From an uncultured Spirochaetaceae bacterium (GTDB lineage: Bacteria > Spirochaetota > Spirochaetia > Treponematales > Treponemataceae), in assembly GCA_902772605.1 (NCBI GenBank), contig CACYBG010000164.1, positions 1 through 11,609 on the forward strand: a stretch of DNA of 11,609 nt, written 5' to 3'. Position numbers and translations under genes: made by a program. The notes beneath the pieces are model-generated. The model searched no databases. It saw only the letters and a program-made list of their open reading frames with translations, and was not told the origin of the DNA. Shown here piece after piece: positions 6,544 to 11,609 of the stretch; within the stretch, counting starts at the first letter, position 1; each line of letters starts with the position of its first letter.

Positions 6544-9258
6544 TCACTCGGCTGCATCTTCAGAAGCCTTTGTCGCTTCCATTTCAGCCTTTTCCTCGGC
6601 AAGCGTCTTTCCAAGCTTTCTGGCAACCTCGACGTATTCAAACGCCTCAAGCTGATCTCCAACCTGAAGGTCCTGCCAGTTTTCGATTCCAAGACCGCAT
6701 TCAAAGCCGAACTTGATTTCCTTGACGTCATCCTTGAAGTGCTTGAGAGACGAAACCTTTCCGGTGTACTTTACGACACCGTCGCGGATTACGTTCACGA
6801 AGCTGGTCTTCTTGACGATACCGTCGGTAACGTAACAGCCGGCAATGACTCCGACCTTCGGAACCTTGAACGTGTTGCGGACCTCAAGCATACCGGTAAC
6901 CTCTTCCTTCGTATCGGGCTGAAGCATACCTTCCATGGCAGCCGTGATTTCCTCAACGCACTTATAGATGATGTTGTATTTCCTGATTTCAACCTTTTCC
7001 TGATCGGCAAGAGCCTTGGCCTTTGGAGTCGGACGAACGTTGAAACCAATGATTATTGCATTTTCATCTGCAGCCGCAAGGGTTACGTCGCTTTCGTTGA
7101 TTGCACCCGCACTTGAGTGGATGACGGAAAGACGGATGTCCCTTGTAGAAAGCTTTTCAAGGGAACTCTTGAGGGCCTCTGCAGAACCCTGAAGGTCAGC
7201 CTTGATGATGACCTTGAATTCCTTGATTTCCTTCTGTTCAATCGTCGTATAGAGGTTGTCCAGGGTAACCTTCTTGAATGCCTTTGCATCTTCGTAGCGC
7301 TTGAGTTCCTGTCTCTTTGCGGCAAATGCACGGGCATCCTTTTCAGATTCCGTAACCTGGAACGGATCTCCAGCCTGAGGCATGTTTTCCATACCGAGAA
7401 CTTCGACAGGCATTGACGGTGTAGCACTCTTTATCTTGTTTCCACGGTCATCGAACATTGCACGTACGCGTCCCGAATAGATTCCTGCAACGAAAGGATC
7501 TCCCGTTTTAAGGGTTCCGCGCTCGATTACGACGGATGAAACTACACCGCGTCCCTGATCGACACGGCTTTCAATGACCTTTCCTTCTGCACGGCAATCA
7601 TACTGTGCCTTGAGCTCAAGCATTTCGGCCTGAATGAGGATTGCATCCAGAAGTTCATCGATACCTTCCCTCTTCAAGGCTGATATGTTGACGTACTGAG
7701 TGTCGCCGCCCCACGCTTCAGGGGTAAGTCCGAGTTCGCTGAGCTGAGTCATTACGCGTTCAGGATTTGCCTCAGGCTTATCGATCTTGTTGACCGCAAC
7801 GATTACGGGAACCTTTGCATCCTTCGCATGGTTGATGGCTTCAAGGGTCTGGGGCATTACGCCGTCATCGGCAGCAACGACCAGAACGACTATGTCCGTA
7901 ATCTGAGCTCCACGGGCACGCATCATCGTAAACGCTTCGTGTCCCGGAGTATCAAGGAATGTAATCACGCCCTTCGGAGTAGAAACCTGATATGCACCGA
8001 TCTTCTGAGTGATGCCGCCAGCCTCGCCAGCAACGACGTTCGTATTCCTGATTGCATCAAGAGTCTTGGTCTTACCGTGGTCTACATGACCCATGACCGT
8101 AACGATAGGAGGCCTTACAGAAAGTCCGTCTTCAGATCCCTGGTCGCTTTCAATGACGGTCTCTTCGTAGAGGGATATCCTGTTTACCGTACAGTTATAT
8201 TCACTGGCGATGATTTCAGCGGTATCGGCATCGATGCTCTGGTTGATGGTCACCATCATTCCGTTTGCCATCAGCTTTCCGATGATTTCACCGGCCTTGA
8301 GGTTCATCTTCTTTGCAAGGTCAGCAACGGTGATACTGTCCATGATGTCGATCTTTTCCGGAACTACGCTTGCAGGAGTCGTCTCCTTCTTCCTGTTTCC
8401 GTAAAGTTCGTTCTCATCAAACGCCTGCTCTTCATCCTTATGGTTGTATACCTGCTTGCCCTTGTAGGGTTTCTTGACGGGAGCCTTCTTTCCACCGCCC
8501 ATGACGACGGGGCTTCCGAAATCTCCGGGACGAGGTCCGCCGAATCCAGGCCTTGGTCCACCCATTCCAGGTCTACCCTGTCCACCGAATCCGTTCTGGC
8601 GAGGACCGTTGTTGTATCCGCCCTGACGTGGTCCGTTATTGCCGTATCCACCCTGGCGAGGTCCGTTGTTGCCGTATCCGCCCTGACGTGGTCCGTTATT
8701 GCCGTATCCACCCTGGCGCGGTCCGTTATTGTATCCGCCCTGACGTGGACCGTTACCGTATCCACCCTGACGCGGTCCGTTATTGTATCCGCCGTCACGT
8801 CCCTGGGAACCCGAGCGGTTTCCATAGTGGCCCCTTGATCCGCCGCTTAAGTTTCCAGCCTTGACGTTTGGACGTACGCTGTTAAGTTCAAAGGTCTTTA
8901 CCTGACGAACAGGAGTTTCCGGAGCATTCGCAGGTTTTTCCTGTCCCTCTGCCTTATGCTCCTGCTGAGGCGCTTCTCCTGCGGTTTTCTGCTGAACGGA
9001 AGAAGGTTCTGACTTTACAGGGGCATTAGTCTTCTCGGAAGACTCCGCAGCATTTCCGGAAGCAACAGGCTTTTTCTCTTCAGGAGCCGGATTTGCCTCC
9101 ACGTTCTTCTTGACCACTACATGCTTTTTCTGCTCTTTCGATGCAGATGCCGAAGACGTAGACTTGCGCTTAACTACAATCTTCTTTTTAGGATGGGAAT
9201 TCTGCGTTCCCTGGGGTTCTGTCTTCTTTGTTTCTGTCTGTTTTTCTTCTTCCGCCAT
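6544..9258 (-). CDS. infB: Translation initiation factor IF-2
   Basis: IF2 is the GTPase that places initiator fMet-tRNA on the 30S subunit and promotes subunit joining. It has 904 residues. Residues 1-125 are Lys/Glu/Ala/Pro-rich low complexity. About 155-240 is a Gly/Asn/Arg/Gln/Tyr repeat region. An IF2_N-like helical domain (VADLAKKMNLKAGEIIGKLM) is at 310-330. The G domain has GHVDHGKT (390-397), GGITQ (414-418), DTPGH (436-440), NKID (490-493) and SAL (526-528). The beta-barrel and C-terminal fMet-tRNA-binding regions follow to the end. The catalytic His of DTPGH is present; the usual TQHIGA is TQKIGA here. The start is ATG 9258, with AGAAGG a few nt upstream and 19 nt after the nusA stop, so it is cotranscribed with nusA. 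The N-terminus is disordered and probably evolves fast; the core is ordinary. Confidence 0.98.
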   Translation of the reverse strand: MAEEEKQTETKKTEPQGTQNSHPKKKIVVKRKSTSSASASKEQKKHVVVKKNVEANPAPEEKKPVASGNAAESSEKTNAPVKSEPSSVQQKTAGEAPQQEHKAEGQEKPANAPETPVRQVKTFELNSVRPNVKAGNLSGGSRGHYGNRSGSQGRDGGYNNGPRQGGYGNGPRQGGYNNGPRQGGYGNNGPRQGGYGNNGPRQGGYGNNGPRQGGYNNGPRQNGFGGQGRPGMGGPRPGFGGPRPGDFGSPVVMGGGKKAPVKKPYKGKQVYNHKDEEQAFDENELYGNRKKETTPASVVPEKIDIMDSITVADLAKKMNLKAGEIIGKLMANGMMVTINQSIDADTAEIIASEYNCTVNRISLYEETVIESDQGSEDGLSVRPPIVTVMGHVDHGKTKTLDAIRNTNVVAGEAGGITQKIGAYQVSTPKGVITFLDTPGHEAFTMMRARGAQITDIVVLVVAADDGVMPQTLEAINHAKDAKVPVIVAVNKIDKPEANPERVMTQLSELGLTPEAWGGDTQYVNISALKREGIDELLDAILIQAEMLELKAQYDCRAEGKVIESRVDQGRGVVSSVVIERGTLKTGDPFVAGIYSGRVRAMFDDRGNKIKSATPSMPVEVLGMENMPQAGDPFQVTESEKDARAFAAKRQELKRYEDAKAFKKVTLDNLYTTIEQKEIKEFKVIIKADLQGSAEALKSSLEKLSTRDIRLSVIHSSAGAINESDVTLAAADENAIIIGFNVRPTPKAKALADQEKVEIRKYNIIYKCVEEITAAMEGMLQPDTKEEVTGMLEVRNTFKVPKVGVIAGCYVTDGIVKKTSFVNVIRDGVVKYTGKVSSLKHFKDDVKEIKFGFECGLGIENWQDLQVGDQLEAFEYVEVARKLGKTLAEEKAEMEATKASEDAAE
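8584..8796 (-). repeat. Tandem repeat in infB encoding GGYGNNGPRQ-type units
   Basis: About seven copies of a 27-30 nt unit encode GGYGNNGPRQ or the 9-residue forms GGYNNGPRQ and GGYGNGPRQ (residues ~155-225 of IF2). The stretch beginning at 8621 repeats identically for 38 nt beginning at 8681, so a 60-bp double unit was copied recently. Such repeats can gain or lose units by slippage or recombination. The unit length keeps the reading frame. Confidence 0.88.
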
Positions 9259-9277
9259 ATAACCTTCTTACCTTCAA

Positions 9278-10804
9278 TTACTCAAACGCTAATTCAATTC
9301 CGCACTTTGGACAACGCGTGTCGTTTATGGAAATCTTTGCGCCACACTCAGGACAGAAATACTCTTCCTCTTCCTGACCTTCGATTTCCCCGTCCGCAGA
9401 CTCGTCATCCTCTTCTTCGAATTCGACATTTTCGTCAATAATCCTGTTGACGGTCTCAATATCCTCCGCGGAAAGCCCTTCAATGTCCTTGACTTTGTCG
9501 TTCTCTACGGCATCAACAAAGTCCCCGATATCATCCAATCCGGCATTCTTCAAAATCTCTGCAATGCGAGGCTCGATTCCAGGAAGCATTGAAATCAATG
9601 CAATCTCTTCATCCTGCTCTTCGATTTCCTGTCCTACGTCAGAGAACAGAGATTCGGCAGCCTTCCTTGAGTTGTCATCCTCAACTATATCCATTTCTGC
9701 AGCCTGAGATTCGGTCTTGACGTCAATGTTCCAGTTGCAGAGCCTGTTGGCAAGTCGGACGTTCAATCCCTGCTTACCGATTGCAAACGAGAACTGATCT
9801 TCAGGAACGATTGCAATGGCTTCCCTCTTTTCCATGTCGGTAAGGACAACCGTCTTCACCTTTGCAGGAGTAAGGGCTTCCTTGATGAAAACATGCGGGT
9901 CTTCATCATAACGGATTACGTCTATCTTTTCACCCATCAACTCATGGATGACGTTTGTAATTCTGGCACCCTTGATGCCTACGCAGGCTCCGACCGGATC
10001 TACCTCCGGCTTGTTCGTATAAACCGCAATCTTGGTCTTTTTACCGGCTTCACGGGCAACGCACTGAACTCCGATGGTCTTGTCTGCAAGTTCAGCCACT
10101 TCACGTTCAAAAATCTTTTCGACGAATTTTCCGTCAGCACGCGAAAGGACAAGCTGTACTCCGGTATTCTGCTTCTTGATGTCTATTACCAATCCGCTCA
10201 GGCGGTCGTTCTTTTCATAAACTTCAACAGGACTCTGATTTTTTCCCGGAAGGAATCCTTCGACATCGGCAAGGTTGAGGTCGACGAAAACGTTTCCCTT
10301 GGTTTCACGCTGAATCGTTCCGGAAACCAACGAACCGACCTTACCCTTATGCATGTTGTAAAGGTAATCCTTATGGGTATCGTTCAAGGCCTGATGTGCA
10401 TTCTGCTTTCCCGTATCGACTGCAGAACGTCCGAATTTCGTAGGATCAACGGGAATGTCGATGTAGTCGCCGATGTTCTTATCCGGATCAAGAAGGACTG
10501 AATCGTCATATTCAATTTCATCGACTTCAGAATATGCCACGTCGACAATCTTCTTGCGTGCGTAAACCTTAACGTCATATCCGTCACCGACTTCGACGAT
10601 ACAGTTGTCGCAGCTTCCATAGGTTCTCTTGTAGGCCGCCTTAATCGTGCTCTCTATGATGCCCTTGGATTCGGATACGGCGATCCCCTTCATTTCGGCT
10701 AATTCGCGGATTGCAGCTGCAATTTGATCAGCCCTGTTGATTTCGGTATTTTCCGAACCTTTTTCCTTGGCTGATTTACGACTTGCTTTTGCAACTTTCG
10801 ACAT
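9278..10804 (-). CDS. nusA: Transcription termination/antitermination factor NusA with C-terminal zinc ribbon
   Basis: NusA binds RNA polymerase and nascent RNA and modulates pausing, intrinsic termination and antitermination. In the 508 residues I see a ~22-residue Lys/Ser-rich N-terminal extension, the polymerase-binding NTD (23-130), S1 (about 153-223), KH1 (VGACVGIKGARI at 271-282), KH2 (AIGKQGLNVRLA at 341-352) and a helix-hairpin-helix segment (401-462, MLPGIEPRIAEIL). An acidic linker (461-481) follows, and then CPEC (484-487) and CPKC (498-501), a complete CxxC-x10-CxxC zinc ribbon ending the protein. Classical NusA has no zinc ribbon. The start is ATG 10804, with AAGGGGG 6 nt upstream overlapping the rimP stop codon, so translation is probably coupled. 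The NusA identity is firm; the zinc-ribbon role is unknown. Confidence 0.98.
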   Translation of the reverse strand: MSKVAKASRKSAKEKGSENTEINRADQIAAAIRELAEMKGIAVSESKGIIESTIKAAYKRTYGSCDNCIVEVGDGYDVKVYARKKIVDVAYSEVDEIEYDDSVLLDPDKNIGDYIDIPVDPTKFGRSAVDTGKQNAHQALNDTHKDYLYNMHKGKVGSLVSGTIQRETKGNVFVDLNLADVEGFLPGKNQSPVEVYEKNDRLSGLVIDIKKQNTGVQLVLSRADGKFVEKIFEREVAELADKTIGVQCVAREAGKKTKIAVYTNKPEVDPVGACVGIKGARITNVIHELMGEKIDVIRYDEDPHVFIKEALTPAKVKTVVLTDMEKREAIAIVPEDQFSFAIGKQGLNVRLANRLCNWNIDVKTESQAAEMDIVEDDNSRKAAESLFSDVGQEIEEQDEEIALISMLPGIEPRIAEILKNAGLDDIGDFVDAVENDKVKDIEGLSAEDIETVNRIIDENVEFEEEDDESADGEIEGQEEEEYFCPECGAKISINDTRCPKCGIELAFE

Positions 10805-10815
10805 AATAAGCCCCC

Positions 10816-11319
10816 TTACAAATGTATAAATTTTGCTTTTGCGATATTTTCATAGGCAACGGTCTTTTCTCCGCCACCGTCCACATTATCTTCTTCTGAT
10901 TTTTCCGCCGACTCCAACGGAAGCAGTACGACTTGATTTTCATCGGAACTCTTGATGATTCCGCTCACCCAATCGTTAACGGTCTTGTCCCACACGCGGA
11001 TTTCTCGTCCCGTAAAAAAGGCGAACTCGGCGGCATTCTTCAGGTTCCGCTCCATGCCGGGAGAACACACCTCCATGTAAAGATCGTCCTCACTTATGCC
11101 AAGCATGGAAATCAACTTAGGCTGCAATGCGTGATGAACCTTGGAACAGTCCGCCACACCGATATCCTTCTTGACGTCCTTGGAAGCGATGACAGCCGTA
11201 ACGTGTACGGACCCCTTCTGAGGAACCACCTGAAGCTCAACAAGAACGAACCCTGCCGCATCTACCACAGCCGCGCTTTCCTTGAAATGAGGGATAGTAT
11301 CCGGTGATGTGTAATTCAA
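10816..11319 (-). CDS. rimP: Ribosome maturation factor RimP, TTG start
   Basis: RimP helps early maturation of the 30S subunit. The 167-residue product fits the family: N-terminal alpha/beta domain (AAVVDAAGFVLVELQVV), the signature EVCSPGMERNLKNAAEFAFFTGREIRV (compare the usual V-SSPG-(D/E)RPL), and a C-terminal SH3-like domain. The longest ORF begins at ATG 11424, but that ATG lies inside the stem of a terminator-like hairpin and would add 35 residues unlike the family. TTG 11319 has GGGAG (11327-11331) exactly 7 nt upstream and gives a normal length, so I choose it. The gene sits first in the operon, 11 nt before nusA, as in many bacteria. The insert SAEKSEEDNVDGGGEK near the C-terminus is a charged loop. 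Confidence 0.92.
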   Translation of the reverse strand: MNYTSPDTIPHFKESAAVVDAAGFVLVELQVVPQKGSVHVTAVIASKDVKKDIGVADCSKVHHALQPKLISMLGISEDDLYMEVCSPGMERNLKNAAEFAFFTGREIRVWDKTVNDWVSGIIKSSDENQVVLLPLESAEKSEEDNVDGGGEKTVAYENIAKAKFIHL

Positions 11320-11326
11320 ATAATTT

Positions 11327-11331
11327 CTCCC
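11327..11331 (-). promoter_or_regulatory. Shine-Dalgarno of rimP
   Basis: GGGAG lies 7 nt before the in-frame TTG at 11319. This optimal spacing decides the start codon. Confidence 0.75.
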
Positions 11332-11348
11332 GTTAAAAACTGGTTGGG

Positions 11349-11374
11349 AACCGAACGACGACAGCCGCCCGGTT
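11349..11374 (-). promoter_or_regulatory. Second hairpin of the rimP leader
   Basis: AACCGGGCGGC (11374-11364) pairs with GTCGTTCGGTT (11359-11349), 11 bp with three G-U pairs and a TGTC tetraloop. It lies between the terminator-like hairpin and the rimP ribosome binding site. With the first hairpin it makes up a structured leader; a regulatory role is inferred. Confidence 0.45.
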
Positions 11375-11394
11375 TTTCCTAAGATATAGCCTAT

Positions 11395-11424
11395 AACAAA
11401 AATGGAGCCCTTAGTCGGCTCCAT
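11395..11424 (-). terminator. Intrinsic terminator / attenuator in the rimP leader
   Basis: Minus-strand ATGGAGCC (11424-11417) pairs perfectly with GGCTCCAT (11409-11402) around the 7-nt loop GACTAAG, followed by TTTTGTT. It begins about 20 nt after the predicted transcription start and precedes rimP by about 75 nt. The plus-strand side lacks a T-run, so it acts leftwards. Since the promoter lies immediately upstream, it is better read as an attenuator of the operon than as the end of another gene. Confidence 0.65.
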
Positions 11425-11450
11425 CTTAATATGCTTAAAATGTTAATTTC

Positions 11451-11479
11451 AATATACCCGACAAATGCCGTTATGTCAA
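11451..11479 (-). promoter_or_regulatory. sigma70-type promoter of the rimP-nusA-infB operon
   Basis: The -35 box TTGACA (11479-11474) is a perfect consensus, the spacer is 17 bp, and the -10 box TATATT (11456-11451) matches 5 of 6. The predicted start is near 11445. An A-tract at 11492-11498 lies where an UP element would be. It is the only strong promoter seen in the window and should drive at least rimP to truB::ribF. Confidence 0.8.
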
Positions 11480-11493
11480 GCATTCGCACGATT

Positions 11494-11537
11494 TTTTTAG
11501 GCCCCTGACAGGACTCATCCCTGCTCCTGCCTAAAAA
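11494..11537. repeat. Inverted repeat upstream of the operon promoter
   Basis: TTTTTAGGC and GCCTAAAAA form 9-bp arms, with an inner CAGG/CCTG stem at 11509-11523. The T and A tracts lie on the sides opposite to those of a terminator on either strand, so it is not one. It ends about 15 bp before the -35 box and may be an operator or part of an UP-like region. Confidence 0.4.
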
Positions 11538-11577
11538 CTGATTTTCGCGCTTATATAAATAGAAGAAAGATTTTTAT

Positions 11578-11609
11578 ATGCGCCGTATTTTCCTGTGCGT
11601 GACGGTCCG
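11578..11609 (+). CDS. Possible 5' end of a divergent gene
   Basis: Only about 10 codons are visible: ATG 11578 reads MRRIFLCVTV and stays open to the window end. The basic start followed by hydrophobic residues resembles a signal peptide. A purine-rich AGAAAGA lies about 7 nt upstream and a TATAAA box lies at 11554-11559 without a clear -35. Too short to identify; it could be chance. Confidence 0.25.
   Translation, partial: MRRIFLCVTV

Noticed and set aside
8584..8796. Regular ~30-nt repeats considered as a CRISPR array
   Set aside because: The units are directly adjacent with no unique spacers, and they are in-frame coding repeats of IF2.
8364..8825. A 153-codon minus-strand frame over the infB repeat, with DTVTDHVRAD-like repeats
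   Set aside because: This is the repeat region read in another frame; the IF2 frame is continuous and carries all domains.
7828..8838. A 336-codon plus-strand open frame antisense to infB
   Set aside because: It is a shadow of infB and its repeat (repetitive VSALTWSV-like product), has no family resemblance, and lies opposite a certain gene.
11471..11518. A 15-codon minus-strand ORF (MSPVRGLKKSCECLT) with AGGAG 5 nt upstream, ending over the -35 box
   Set aside because: It lies upstream of the mapped-looking promoter, so it would need another transcript, and it is too short to separate from chance.
11494..11537. Inverted repeat considered as a bidirectional terminator
   Set aside because: The T-run precedes and the A-run follows the stem on either strand, opposite to a terminator.

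Overview
The window carries one long minus-strand gene cluster for translation, transcription and RNA metabolism. Read 5'->3' along the minus strand the order is rimP - nusA - infB - rbfA - truB::ribF - rpsO - pnp - M16 peptidase, the last running off the window at position 1. From memory, this matches the order in Treponema pallidum (TP0893 back to TP0886). That order, the protein sequences and the roughly balanced base composition suggest a spirochaete, probably a host-associated Treponema. The organism call is an inference and no database was searched.

Right end (11320-11609): a near-consensus sigma70 promoter (TTGACA, 17 bp, TATATT) drives the operon leftwards. About 20 nt into the transcript is an intrinsic-terminator-like hairpin, then a second hairpin, then rimP, which probably starts at TTG 11319 behind a clear Shine-Dalgarno. 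The arrangement looks like an attenuator leader. A possible divergent gene starts at the far right edge.

6544-11319: rimP, nusA and infB are tightly spaced (11 and 19 nt). NusA ends in an acidic linker and a CxxC-x10-CxxC zinc ribbon, which the classical protein lacks. IF2 has a long low-complexity N-terminus with tandem GGYGNNGPRQ repeats. After a 149-nt gap with a hairpin come rbfA and, overlapping it, truB. truB is fused in frame to ribF as one 653-codon ORF. The junction holds A8 and A10 tracts. Removing one A from the A10 tract would end TruB at a TGA overlapping the RibF ATG as ATGA, so the fusion hangs on one homopolymer base. The RibF part keeps the FAD synthetase domain but shows no recognisable riboflavin kinase signature.

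1-4083: rpsO (S15) is followed by three consecutive hairpins and pnp, the setting in which enterobacteria process rpsO-pnp mRNA with RNase III and autoregulate PNPase. After pnp, an intrinsic terminator sits directly against the M16 peptidase start codon and contains the only good Shine-Dalgarno in its stem.

Functionally the cluster joins 30S maturation (RimP, RbfA, S15), initiation (IF2), transcription elongation control (NusA), tRNA modification (TruB), flavin cofactor synthesis (RibF) and RNA decay (PNPase). No CRISPR, tRNA, rRNA, insertion sequence or defence system was seen. The notable signals are the truB::ribF junction, the NusA zinc ribbon and the structured leaders.
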